Part shown: positions 54,618-62,959 of the stretch, piece after piece
Layout: every line of letters starts with the position of its first letter
Position numbering within the stretch: the first letter of the stretch is position 1
Source: Methylocystis iwaonis
GTDB taxonomy: Bacteria; Pseudomonadota; Alphaproteobacteria; Rhizobiales; Beijerinckiaceae
Reading direction: 5' to 3'
Assembly: GCF_027925385.1 (NCBI RefSeq)
Contig: NZ_AP027142.1
Location: 2,966,501 to 3,030,500 of the forward strand
DNA length: 64,000 nucleotides
The notes under the pieces: generated by a model
Seen by the model: the letters and a program-made list of their open reading frames with translations, nothing else
What the model was told of the DNA's origin: nothing
Database searches by the model: none
Program-made: the position numbers and the translations under genes

Positions 54618-55430
54618 ATGGCCAATACGACGGCCGCGCTCGACGCCCTCCTCATGCAGCGATCGCTGACCGACGCGCAGCTTCTGGCGGCGGCCGAATC
54701 CGCCGCCGATTTCCGCATTCTGCCGGACGCGAGCGTGATCAAGATCGGCGGGCAAAGCGTCATCGACCGTGGCCGCGCGGCGGTCTATCCGCTGGTGGAC
54801 GAGATCGTCGCCGCCCGCAAAGCCCATAAGCTGCTGATCGGCACCGGCGCCGGCACGCGGGCGCGGCATCTCTATTCGATCGCGGCGGGGCTCGGCCTGC
54901 CGGCGGGCGTGCTCTCGCAGCTCGGCGCCTCGGTCGCGGACCAGAACGCCGCAATGCTTGGACAGTTGCTCGCCAAATACGGCGTCTCCGCCGTCAACGG
55001 CGCCGCGCTCTCGGCGGTGCCGCTCTACCTCGCCGAGGTGAACGCCGTCATCTTCAGCGGCATGCCGCCCTACAATGTCTGGATGCGCCCCGCGCCCGAG
55101 GGCGTCATCCCGCCCTATCGCACCGACGCCGGATGTTTCCTCGTCGCCGAGCAGTTCGGCTGCAAGGCGATGATCTTCGTGAAGGACGAAAACGGCCTCT
55201 ACACCGCCAATCCGAAAACCGCGAAGGACGCGAAGTTCATCCCGAAGATTTCGGTCGATGAGATGAAGGCGCAGGGGCTGCACGACTCGATCCTCGAGTT
55301 CCCCATGCTCGATCTGCTGAAAGCCGCGCGCCACGTCCGCGAAGTGCAGGTCGTCAACGGCCTCGTCCCCGGCAATCTGACACGCGCGCTGGCCGGCGAG
55401 CATGTCGGCACGATCATCACCGCGAGCTAA
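54618..55430 (+). CDS. mosB: Molybdenum storage protein subunit beta
   Basis: MosB and MosA form the hetero-hexameric molybdenum/tungsten storage protein, which packs polyoxomolybdate clusters at the cost of ATP in the cytoplasm. The 270-residue protein has the amino-acid kinase fold ([41 protein letters not shown]) and is strikingly close to my recollection of Azotobacter vinelandii MosB, including [25 protein letters not shown] and the C-terminus [18 protein letters not shown]. An AAAGG site precedes the start. mosA follows after 14 bases. Confidence 0.95.
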   Translation: MANTTAALDALLMQRSLTDAQLLAAAESAADFRILPDASVIKIGGQSVIDRGRAAVYPLVDEIVAARKAHKLLIGTGAGTRARHLYSIAAGLGLPAGVLSQLGASVADQNAAMLGQLLAKYGVSAVNGAALSAVPLYLAEVNAVIFSGMPPYNVWMRPAPEGVIPPYRTDAGCFLVAEQFGCKAMIFVKDENGLYTANPKTAKDAKFIPKISVDEMKAQGLHDSILEFPMLDLLKAARHVREVQVVNGLVPGNLTRALAGEHVGTIITAS

Positions 55431-55444
55431 AAGAGTTTTTTCCC

Positions 55445-56272
55445 ATGACCGACGCCAATAGCATCAAGCACGTCGCCTCGCCGCTCGCGCGCCAGACCCT
55501 CCTCGACGGCGATCTCATCCGCCCGGTCGCCGGCCGCCGCCCGATCCGGCTCCTCCCCTGGCTGCAGGTCGTGAAGATCGGCGGCCGCTCGATCATGGAT
55601 CGCGGCGCGGACGCCATCCTCCCGATCGTCGACGAAATCCGTAAGCTCCTGCCCGAGCACCGTCTGCTGATCCTGACCGGCGCGGGCGTGCGCGCTCGCC
55701 ACCTCTATGGCGTGGGGCTCGATCTCGGCCTGCCGGTGGGCTCGCTGGCCCCGCTCGCGGCGAGCGAAGCCGGCCAGAACGGTCATATCCTCGCCTCGCT
55801 GCTCGCGCCGGAGGGCGTCTCCTATGTCGAGCACCCGACCATCGCCAACCAGCTCGCCATCCATCTCTCCGCGGCCCGCGCGGTGGTCGGAAGCGCCTTT
55901 CCGCCCTACCACCACCACGAATTCCCACACTCGCGCATCCCGATGCACCGCGCGGACACCGGCGCATTTCTGCTCGCCGACGCGCTCGGCGCGGCTGGTC
56001 TGACGATCGTGGAGGACGTGGACGGGGTCTATACGACCGACCCCAAAGGCCCCGGCGGCGAGCGGGCCGAGCTGATCCGCGAGGCGAGCGGCGCCGAGCT
56101 TTCGAAGCTCGATGCGCTGCCTTTCGACCGCGCGCTCCTCGAGGTCATGGCGAATGCGCGGCATCTCGAGCGGGTGCAGGTGGTCAACGGACTCGTTCCG
56201 GGCCGGCTGACCGCCGCGCTGCGCGGCGAGCATGTCGGGACAATTGTCCGCACCGGCGCGCAGGCGGCCTGA
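55445..56272 (+). CDS. mosA: Molybdenum storage protein subunit alpha
   Basis: This is the alpha subunit of the Mo storage protein. The 275-residue protein has the nucleotide-binding [13 protein letters not shown] and [42 protein letters not shown] segments and the triple histidine His156-His158 in PPYHHHEFP. That loop lines the polyoxometalate pocket in the Azotobacter protein. The C-terminus [19 protein letters not shown] parallels MosB, showing the two are paralogues. It is cotranscribed with mosB. Storage of molybdenum usually serves nitrogenase. Confidence 0.95.
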   Translation: MTDANSIKHVASPLARQTLLDGDLIRPVAGRRPIRLLPWLQVVKIGGRSIMDRGADAILPIVDEIRKLLPEHRLLILTGAGVRARHLYGVGLDLGLPVGSLAPLAASEAGQNGHILASLLAPEGVSYVEHPTIANQLAIHLSAARAVVGSAFPPYHHHEFPHSRIPMHRADTGAFLLADALGAAGLTIVEDVDGVYTTDPKGPGGERAELIREASGAELSKLDALPFDRALLEVMANARHLERVQVVNGLVPGRLTAALRGEHVGTIVRTGAQAA

Positions 56273-56382
56273 GCGCTACGGATTTAGCGCTCACCCGTCA
56301 TTGCGAGCGATCGGCAATCGGGGGCGCAAGCACTTCCTGACCCTCCGGGGTAACGCCGAACGCCGGGCGTGAGCCCATCCCT

Positions 56383-56393
56383 CCCCTTTACGG
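56383..56393. repeat. Target-site duplication, left copy
   Basis: CCCCTTTACGG, identical to 57856-57866, directly abuts the left end of the insertion sequence. Confidence 0.85.
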
Positions 56394-57855
56394 CTATCGA
56401 ATGCACACATCGTGATTGCCTCGGTCGGGTCTGTTTGATTCCGTGGGTCGCGTTTTGATTCGCGGGGTGGGGCATGGCGATTTCGTATGGACTGGGGCGG
56501 TTCGGCGACCGCCGCCTGGAAAAAGGGGGGTCTCGTTGCATCGGGGCCTCGTCGCGCGGCCGTGCGCGCGCATCCGTCGGATCGCCGGCGGGCGGCGGGC
56601 GCAGGAGGTGCGGCTCGCGCGCTTCCTGCGCAATCCTGCGGTGACCGCCGAGGAGATGGCGCGGCACGCCGCCGGGCTCACAGCGGCGCGGGCGGCGGGT
56701 CGCGACATAGTGGTGGCGCAGGACACCAGCGAGCTGGCGCTCGGCGGCAAGCGCGCGCAGGCGAACGGCTATGGGCCGGTCGGCAAGGGCGGCGGGACGC
56801 GCGGCCTTTTGCTGCACGCGGCCCTGGCGCTCGACGCCGGCACGGGCGCGCTGCTCGGCCTCGCTCATGCCGAGGTCTGGAACCGCGACACGGGGGCCAA
56901 GGTCGCGGCGCGGCGCTCGCGCGCGCTCGCGGACAAGGAATCGCAGCGCTGGCTCGATGTGGCGACGCATGCGCGCGAGGATTTCGCGGCGGCGAAGCGG
57001 ATCACTGTCGTCTCGGATCGGGAGAGCGACATCTACGCGCATCTCGCGCAGCGTCCGGGCGGCGTGGAGCTGATTGTGCGCGCCTGCCAGAACCGGACGA
57101 TCGCCGCAGACGGCGAGGATGCGATCGAGCTTTTGTTCCCCTTCGCCGACGGATTGGCCGAGGCGGGCCGCTTCGTCGCCGAGATCCCGGCGGCTCCGGG
57201 ACGCAAGGCGCGCAAGGCGGCGCTCGCGGTCCGCGTCTCGCCGGTCACTTTGCGCAAGCCGCGCCACGGCGCGCGCGACTTGCCGGACGCGGTCGGCGTG
57301 ACTTTGGTCGACGTGCGCGAGGTCGGGGCCGCCGAGGGCGTCGCGCCCATTCATTGGCGGCTTCTCACGACCCATGCGGCGACGAGCCTGGCCGAGGCGC
57401 GCCGGGTGATCGACCTCTATCGAATGCGCTGGACCATCGAGGAATTCTTCCGCACGCTGAAGACGGCGGGCTTCGAGATCGAGCAGGCCGACATCTGCGA
57501 TCCGAAAGTGATGATCAAGCTGGTGGCGGCGACGGCGGTCGCCGCTGTGACGGTCATGCAACTGGTCAAGGCGCGCGATGGCGCGACCGACCAGTTGCTG
57601 ACGGACGCTTTCGAGCCCGAGGACGAAGCGCTGCTCGAGGCCGTCTCGGCGAAGCTCGAGGGCGCGACGGCCCGCCAGAAGAACCCCCACCGCAAAGGCA
57701 GCCTCGCCTTCGCCGCCTGGGTCGTCGCCAGGCTCGGCGGCTGGACCGCCTATTACGGAAAGCCCGGCCCCAAAGTAATGCGCCAGGGCCTCGACGACTT
57801 TCGACGAATAAAGTTCGGAGCCGCGCTGACCTTCTACGATGTGTGAATCCGATAG
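56394..57855. mobile_element. IS4-family insertion sequence (1462 bp) with terminal inverted repeats
   Basis: The left end is CTATCGAATGCACACATCGT, and the right end read inward is CTATCGGATTCACACATCGT, 18 of 20 matching. Direct flanks are CCCCTTTACGG on both sides (56383-56393 and 57856-57866), an 11-bp target duplication; moving the ends out by one base gives 9 bp. The ends resemble Tn5/IS50 ends (ACACATC). The element interrupts a family C repeat. Confidence 0.9.
56474..57846 (+). pseudogene. IS4-family (Tn5-like) transposase, frameshifted
   Basis: The DDE transposase has the N-terminal DNA-binding motif ISYGLGRFGDRRLEKGG encoded from the ATG at 56474. The rest (SLHRGLVARPC... to FYDV*) continues in the -1 frame; the switch falls at an A5G6 run (56520-56530). 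One more G would restore the frame. Catalytic residues are present: Asp in VAQDTSELAL, Asp in VVSDRESDIY and Glu in TIEEFFRTLKTAG. It may be an inactive copy, a homopolymer sequencing error, or a gene expressed by slippage at the run. The protein would be about 457 residues. Confidence 0.8.
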
Positions 57856-57866
57856 CCCCTTTACGG
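57856..57866. repeat. Target-site duplication, right copy
   Basis: CCCCTTTACGG follows the right end of the insertion sequence and matches 56383-56393. Confidence 0.85.
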
Positions 57867-57990
57867 GGAGGGTGGCCCCGCGTAAGCGGGGGCGGGTGGG
57901 GTAAAGCCCACCACTGCCGTTGCGGCGCGAGCCCCACCCGGCGGCCTTCGGCCGCCGACCTCCCCGTAAAGGGGAGGTATGGGGATCATG
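57856..57990. repeat. Palindromic repeat, family C copy 3 (split by the IS)
   Basis: CCCCTTTACGGGGAGGGTGG to CTCCCCGTAAAGGGGAGG, with GGCGGCC/GGCCGCC inner arms. Its left edge (GCGTGAGCCCATCCCTCCCC) lies at 56368-56387 on the other side of the insertion sequence, so the IS transposed into an intact element. Confidence 0.8.
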
Positions 57991-58027
57991 ACGCCAAATC
58001 GCTATCACTAATTACGCAGCCTGCGGC

Positions 58028-58552
58028 TCACTCGTAGCAGATGATCTCGCGCTCGCCGGCGAAGACCTCGGCCATGCGGGCGGCGACGCCCGTCTTGCGG
58101 CGCGTGAGGAAACGCGGGCGACGGCTGCGCAGGCTGGAGGCGCCCCGGCGCGGGAGGGCCGCGAGCGACGAAGTCGCCGCATCCACCCTGGCGAGCTTGC
58201 CGTTCTCGGCCGCGAGCCGCGGCAAGGCGAGCCAGCTCGCCCAATATTTCCAGTCCGCCGCGGCGTCGCCGCTGTCCTGGGTTTCCGCCAGCACGACGTC
58301 GAGATCGCGGTCGCGATGCGCCAGCGAGAGGCGGTAGCAGGGGGCCCCATCCTGCCCCTCGACCACGTCCAGCACGACGCCGCAATAGGCCGGCGCAGGC
58401 ACGGCGATCATCATGTCGACGCCGTTGAAGCGCCGCGAGATGAGGATGTCGCTGCGCGTGACGCGCACGCGCCGCACGCCGCCATCCGCACGCCAGTCGC
58501 GTTGAACGAGAAACGCTTCATCGATCTTGCGCGCATTGCCGGCTTCGAACAT
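58028..58552 (-). CDS. DUF6101 family protein
   Basis: The 174-residue cytoplasmic protein matches my recollection of the rhizobial DUF6101 family: RADGGVRRVRVTRSDILISRRFNGVDMMIAVPAPAYCGVVLDV, then WKYWASWLALPRL, a basic stretch SSLRSRRPRFLTRRKTG and the terminal GEREIICYE. The function is unknown. I chose the ATG at 58552 because upstream residues in the open frame show no conservation-like pattern. It is divergent from the inositol-phosphatase-like gene. Confidence 0.75.
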   Translation of the reverse strand: MFEAGNARKIDEAFLVQRDWRADGGVRRVRVTRSDILISRRFNGVDMMIAVPAPAYCGVVLDVVEGQDGAPCYRLSLAHRDRDLDVVLAETQDSGDAAADWKYWASWLALPRLAAENGKLARVDAATSSLAALPRRGASSLRSRRPRFLTRRKTGVAARMAEVFAGEREIICYE

Positions 58553-58778
58553 GGCTTCACTCCTCGGGCTCGGGCTGTTCCTTTTGTCCCCACGATCCTG
58601 CCGCGCGAGCCCCGGCAAAGTTGCTAAAAACCCTGGTGAATGCAGCGTAAACCATTGCATTTGAGCCGTTATCACGACTCCAAGGTAAATGCGGGGAAAC
58701 ACATTTGATCAAATTGTCGGCAATTCGCATCCGCGAATGTCTTGCAGGCAAGCCGCGGCTCCCCTACTGCTTCTCGTG

Positions 58779-59603
58779 ATGCCGCTCGTCGAATCCGACC
58801 GTCCCGCCTTCCTGTCGCGCCTCGAAGCGATTACGCGCGAGGCCGGCGACATCGCCATGGCCTATTTCCGCCCAGGCGCCTGCACGGCGGCGGCGATCTC
58901 CTACAAAGGCGGCGGCTCGCCGGTGACCGAGGCCGATTTCGCGGTGGACCGTTTCCTCTTCGAGGAAATGCGCCGGCTCGCGCCCGAGGCCGGCTGGCTC
59001 TCCGAGGAAACCGCCGACACTGACGCGCGCCTGTCGCGCGAGGCGATCTTCGTCGTCGATCCGATCGACGGCACCCAGGCCTTCACCCGCGGCGACGAGC
59101 GCTGGGCGGTCTCCCTCGCCTTCGTCGAGCGCGGACGGCCGACGATCGGCGTCGTCCATGCGCCGGCGCGCGGGGAAACATTTACCGCCGCGCGCGGATT
59201 AGGCTCCTTCCTCAATGGCGAGCGTCTCTCGCCGCTCGGCCGCGCCACGCTCGCCGGCGCCATGGTCATCGCGCCGCGGCCGCTGCATGAGCGTATCGCC
59301 GCTCTGCCGCACAATATTGCGATCGCGCCGCGCACGCCGTCCCTGGCGCTGCGGCTCGTGGATATTGCCGCCGGGCGTCACGATCTCGTCATCTCTTCGC
59401 CCAATGCACGCGATTGGGATATCGCCGCGGCCGACGTCATTCTGGAGGAGGCCGGGATCGCGCTCGAAGAAGTCGAGGGGGGCGAGATCACCTATAATCG
59501 CAGCTCCTCGAAGCGCGGCATGCTCGTCGCCGCGCCCAAGCCTCTCATCGAGGACACGAGAACGATAGCTCTGGACGTTTCGAAAGGAATAAAGTGGTCA
59601 TGA
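58779..59603 (+). CDS. Inositol monophosphatase family protein (CysQ / FBPase-like)
   Basis: The 274-residue protein belongs to the Li+-sensitive, Mg2+-dependent phosphatase family. The motifs are GGGSPVTEADFAVD, the metal site WLSEETADT, the signature VVDPIDGTQAFTRG and the second signature ARDWDIAAADVILEEAG. Members hydrolyse inositol 1-phosphate or 3'-phosphoadenosine 5'-phosphate; context near waaA does not decide. I chose the ATG at 58779 to place the domain start; an upstream in-frame ATG at 58689 adds a non-conserved segment. It overlaps the DUF4170 gene by four bases (ATGA), so the two are coupled. Confidence 0.88.
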   Translation: MPLVESDRPAFLSRLEAITREAGDIAMAYFRPGACTAAAISYKGGGSPVTEADFAVDRFLFEEMRRLAPEAGWLSEETADTDARLSREAIFVVDPIDGTQAFTRGDERWAVSLAFVERGRPTIGVVHAPARGETFTAARGLGSFLNGERLSPLGRATLAGAMVIAPRPLHERIAALPHNIAIAPRTPSLALRLVDIAAGRHDLVISSPNARDWDIAAADVILEEAGIALEEVEGGEITYNRSSSKRGMLVAAPKPLIEDTRTIALDVSKGIKWS

Positions 59604-59854
59604 CAAAGAAGGCGACGCCCGCGAAACAGGACAAGCAGCTTCTGCATCTCGTCTTCGGCGGCGAGCTGGAGGCGCTCGACGGCGTGACCTTCCGCGATCC
59701 CGCAAAGCTCGACATCGTCGGCGTCTATCCCGACAATGACAGCGCCGTCGCCGCCTGGAAGGCGAAGGCGCAGGCGACCGTCGACAACGCGCATATGCGT
59801 TATTTCGTCGTCCATCTCTACAAGCTTCTCGACCCCGAGCACGACAAGCTCTGA
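59600..59854 (+). CDS. DUF4170 family protein
   Basis: The 84-residue protein matches the Hyphomicrobiales DUF4170 family: LHLVFGGELEALDGVTFRDPAKLDIVGVYPDN, then AWKAKAQATVDNAHMRYFVVHLYKLLDPE. The function is unknown; it is often found near waaA and lpxK, which suggests a link to lipid A/KDO synthesis. Its ATG overlaps the stop of the phosphatase gene, and waaA starts about 120 bases downstream. Confidence 0.85.
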   Translation: MTKKATPAKQDKQLLHLVFGGELEALDGVTFRDPAKLDIVGVYPDNDSAVAAWKAKAQATVDNAHMRYFVVHLYKLLDPEHDKL

Positions 59855-59977
59855 CCGAGCTTGGCGCTTTCCAAAATCCGCCGGTTTTGGGAGCATTATT
59901 CTCTATCGGGGAAGCGCGACGCCGCTTAGGCCAGTCGGCGCGGCCTCGGGCCGAAGCGTTTGCGTAGCACGGTAAAC

Positions 59978-61255
59978 ATGCCGCTCCTGAAGCTTTATCG
60001 ATTGGCGACCATCGCCGCGACGCCCTTTGCCGGAGCCGGCCTCAACTGGCGCGCCTCCCACGGCAAGGAAGACCGAGACCGGCTCGACGAACGTCTGGGC
60101 GTCGCCTCGCGCGAGCGGCCGGAAGGGCGCCTGATCTGGCTGCATGGCGCGAGCCTTGGCGAGACGGTCTCGCTGCTGCCGCTGGTCGAGCGCTTCATCC
60201 AGCGCGGCGCGGAAGTGCTGGTGACAAGCGGAACGGTCTCCTCGGCGCGCATTCTCACGCAGCGGCTGCCGGCCGGCGCCTTCCACCAATATGTCCCGCT
60301 CGACGCCCCACGTTTCGTCAACCGCTTCCTGGATTATTGGCGCCCGGACATCGCCGTCTTCGCCGAGTCGGAGCTGTGGCCGAATATGGTCGCCTCGCTG
60401 CGCACGCGGGGGGTGGCGTTGCTGCTCGCCAACGCCCGCATCTCGCGCAAATCCGCGGAGCGCTGGAGCGGCCTGCCGAGCGCCGCCCGCCGTGTGTTCG
60501 GCGCGATCGATCTATGCCTGGCGCAGGATTCCGAGAATGCGGCGCGCTTTCTGGCGCTGGGCGCGCCCTGCGTGCGCATCGCCGGCAATCTGAAATTCGA
60601 CGTGGCGCCGCCGCCTGTGGACGCCGCGCGTCTCGCCGAATTCAACGGCGCGGTCGGCGCGCGTCCGGTGTGGGCGGCGGTCTCGACGCATGCGGGCGAG
60701 GAGGAATTGATCCTCGCCGCCCATGCCGAGATCAGCAAACAGATTCCCAATCTGCTGACGGTCATCGCCCCGCGCCATCGCGAGCGCGGCGTGGAAATCG
60801 CGGAGCTGGCGCAAGCGCAAGGCTTTGCGACCGCGCTACGAACGCGCGATGGCGAGCCGCGCCGCGAGACGCGGATCTATGTCGCCGACACGATCGGCGA
60901 GCTCGGCCTCTTCTTTCGCAGCGTCGGCGTTGTCTTCATGGGCAAATCGCTTGTTCCCGGCGGCGGGCAGAACCCGATCGAGCCGGCGAAGCTCGGCTGT
61001 GCGGTGCTCTATGGGCCGCATATCGACAATTTCAACGAGATTTACACGGAGTTGGCGGCCGCCAAGGCGGCGGCGCGCGTCGCCGACGCCGCCGCGCTGG
61101 CGCGCGCCGCGCAATATCTCCTCTCCGAACCCGCCCGCATGCGCCGCATGGGCCGCGCCGGCGCCGAAGCGGTCGACAAGCTCGGCGGCGCCTCGCGCGC
61201 GATCATGACGGCGGTCGAGCCCTTTCTCGCGCAAGTCGCCGCCTCAGAGCGCTGA
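59978..61255 (+). CDS. waaA: 3-deoxy-D-manno-octulosonic acid transferase
   Basis: WaaA (KdtA) transfers KDO from CMP-KDO to lipid A at the inner membrane, the first core step of LPS. The 425-residue protein has an N-terminal membrane-associated helix, WLHGASLGET near the active site, and PDIAVFAESELWPNM, the typical GT30 segment. FFRSVGVVFMGKSLVPGGGQNPIEPA is the CMP-KDO binding motif. I chose the ATG at 59978 (LLKLYRLATIAATPF follows). lpxK begins six bases after its stop codon, so the two form an operon. Confidence 0.94.
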   Translation: MPLLKLYRLATIAATPFAGAGLNWRASHGKEDRDRLDERLGVASRERPEGRLIWLHGASLGETVSLLPLVERFIQRGAEVLVTSGTVSSARILTQRLPAGAFHQYVPLDAPRFVNRFLDYWRPDIAVFAESELWPNMVASLRTRGVALLLANARISRKSAERWSGLPSAARRVFGAIDLCLAQDSENAARFLALGAPCVRIAGNLKFDVAPPPVDAARLAEFNGAVGARPVWAAVSTHAGEEELILAAHAEISKQIPNLLTVIAPRHRERGVEIAELAQAQGFATALRTRDGEPRRETRIYVADTIGELGLFFRSVGVVFMGKSLVPGGGQNPIEPAKLGCAVLYGPHIDNFNEIYTELAAAKAAARVADAAALARAAQYLLSEPARMRRMGRAGAEAVDKLGGASRAIMTAVEPFLAQVAASER

Positions 61256-61261
61256 ACGCTC

Positions 61262-62251
61262 ATGCGCGCGCCCGCATTCTGGCGCACGGAAGGGGGCGCC
61301 TCCCGCCTGCTCTCGCCCTTTGGCCATCTCTATGGCGCGCTCGCCCGCGGCCGTCTCGCCCGCAAGGCGCCGCGCGCCGCGTTGCCGACCATCGTCGTCG
61401 GCGGCTTGACCGCTGGCGGCGACGGCAAAACGCCGCTCGTCATCGCGCTGGCGAAGCTGCTTTCCGCGCAAGGCGAACGTCCCGCGCTACTCACACGGGG
61501 CTACGGCAGGCGCGGCGGCCGCACCGAGCCCTTCGCCGTTTCACCAAAGGACGATGTGACGACGGCCGGCGACGAGACGCTGCTGCTTTCGCGCCATGGG
61601 CTCGCCATTGTCGGCGCGGATCGCGCAGCAAGCGCGGCGTTCGCGCGCGGCCTGGGGGCAACCCTTCTCATTTTGGACGACGGCTTCCACAGCCAGAGGC
61701 TCTCGCCAGACCTCTCGCTGCTCGTGATCGACTCGGACTATGGCGCGGGCAATGGCCGCTGCCTACCCGCCGGCCCGCTGCGCGCGCCGCTCGAGGCGCA
61801 GATGGCGGTCGCCGACGCTCTGATCGTCATCGGCGAGGGCGCTGCCGGGCGGGTGCTTAGCAGGTCTTGCAAAAAGCCGGTTTTCGAGGCGCAAATCGTT
61901 CCCGACCCGCAAGCGGCAAAGGCATTAGCAGGCAGGCGAGTCATCGGCTTCGCCGGAATCGGACGCCCTGAAAAGTTCTTCCACACCCTGGCGGAGACAG
62001 GCGCCGACGTCGTTGCGACCCGGGCCTTTGCCGATCATCATCGCTACAGTGAAAACGACCTCGCCGAGCTGACGGCGCTCGCGCGCCGGCAGGGCGCCAC
62101 GCTCGTCACAACAGAGAAGGACGCCGTCCGCCTCCCGCCCGCGTTCGCCGCAGAGGCTCTGCCCATTAGCCTCGCCATAGCCGAGCAGGAGGCCGTCCTG
62201 GAGACGCTCGACGCCGCGCTTTCCCGCGCGCGCCTCAGTCGGGCTTCTTGA
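61262..62251 (+). CDS. lpxK: Tetraacyldisaccharide 4'-kinase
   Basis: LpxK phosphorylates the 4' position of the lipid A disaccharide at the inner membrane. The 329-residue protein has an N-terminal hydrophobic helix, the Walker-A-like GGLTAGGDGKTPLV, TRGYGRRGG, and LILDDGFHSQRLSPDLSLLVID (the LpxK-specific acidic motif). Its last 17 bases overlap the convergent DUF2093 gene. It directly follows waaA, a usual pairing in this order. Confidence 0.94.
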   Translation: MRAPAFWRTEGGASRLLSPFGHLYGALARGRLARKAPRAALPTIVVGGLTAGGDGKTPLVIALAKLLSAQGERPALLTRGYGRRGGRTEPFAVSPKDDVTTAGDETLLLSRHGLAIVGADRAASAAFARGLGATLLILDDGFHSQRLSPDLSLLVIDSDYGAGNGRCLPAGPLRAPLEAQMAVADALIVIGEGAAGRVLSRSCKKPVFEAQIVPDPQAAKALAGRRVIGFAGIGRPEKFFHTLAETGADVVATRAFADHHRYSENDLAELTALARRQGATLVTTEKDAVRLPPAFAAEALPISLAIAEQEAVLETLDAALSRARLSRAS

Positions 62252-62456
62252 CCCCGAGCTTCATGAGCTTGGCGTGCGGGCCGGCGTATGGCTCCTGAAG
62301 ATCGACGTTCCAGTAGCGCAGATCCTCGAGCGGGATGGGCTCGCCGGTCACGGCGCAGCGCACATAGGCGCCGGGCTTGCGGATGCGATATTCGCCGTCG
62401 AGATACTCGATCTCGGCTTCCCCGGCCGGCTGCGGCGTGCGTTCGTAGCGGTTCAT
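62235..62456 (-). CDS. DUF2093 family protein
   Basis: The 73-residue protein matches DUF2093: GEAEIEYLDGEYRIRKPGAYVRCAVTGEPIPLEDLRYWNVDLQEPYAGP. It is probably a small cytoplasmic protein; the function is unknown. It is often adjacent to lpxK in rhizobia. I chose the ATG at 62456. It overlaps lpxK tail to tail by 17 bases. Confidence 0.85.
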   Translation of the reverse strand: MNRYERTPQPAGEAEIEYLDGEYRIRKPGAYVRCAVTGEPIPLEDLRYWNVDLQEPYAGPHAKLMKLGVKKPD

Positions 62457-62659
62457 TCGATATCTTCTGTTGAAGCGCCGCGTCAGCGGCTGACCTGTCA
62501 GTCGTCGGATCGACGAGATGATCGACCTCATGGGCGTCGCCCTCTCCGGCCGGCCAATTTGACGGAAAGTCTACAACCCCACGGGCGCCAAAGGAAGCGC
62601 GAACAATCGTGGGGAGCGTGTCGCCAGAGTTTCCAGTTCACGCCAAACTGCGTCGTTAG

Positions 62660-62815
62660 CCGCAAATACCTCCCCTTTACGGGGAGGTCGGCGGCCAAAG
62701 GCCGCCGGGTGGGGCTCACGCCGCAATGACTCTGATGGGGCTTTACCCCACCCGACCCCGCTTTCGCGGGGCCACCCTCCCCGTAAAGGGGAGGGAAGCG
62801 TTCACGCCCAGCGTT
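62660..62815. repeat. Palindromic repeat, family C copy 4 (full length)
   Basis: CTCCCCTTTACGGGGAGGTC at the left and CCTCCCCGTAAAGGGGAGGG at the right, with GGCGGCCAAAGGCCGCC and CCCGCTTTCGCGGG as internal hairpins. It lies inside the 503-base gap between DUF2093 and the DGQHR gene. The remainder of the gap shows no clear gene. Confidence 0.85.
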
Positions 62816-62959
62816 CGTCCAATTGCCCGAATAAGAAACACAGCGGTCTTGTTCCCGTCGTCATTCGCGCCTAGCCTTTCGCGCAAGTGCCGATTTTTGA
62901 TTCGTCGAGTCAGCCTTTCGCGAACGCTGTCAAGTTCGCGCTTCGATGGGATCACGATA

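Noticed and set aside
56284..58008. Minus-strand open frame of 574 codons across the insertion sequence
   Set aside because: It spans the IS ends and both target duplications and has no family features; the transposase reads on the plus strand.
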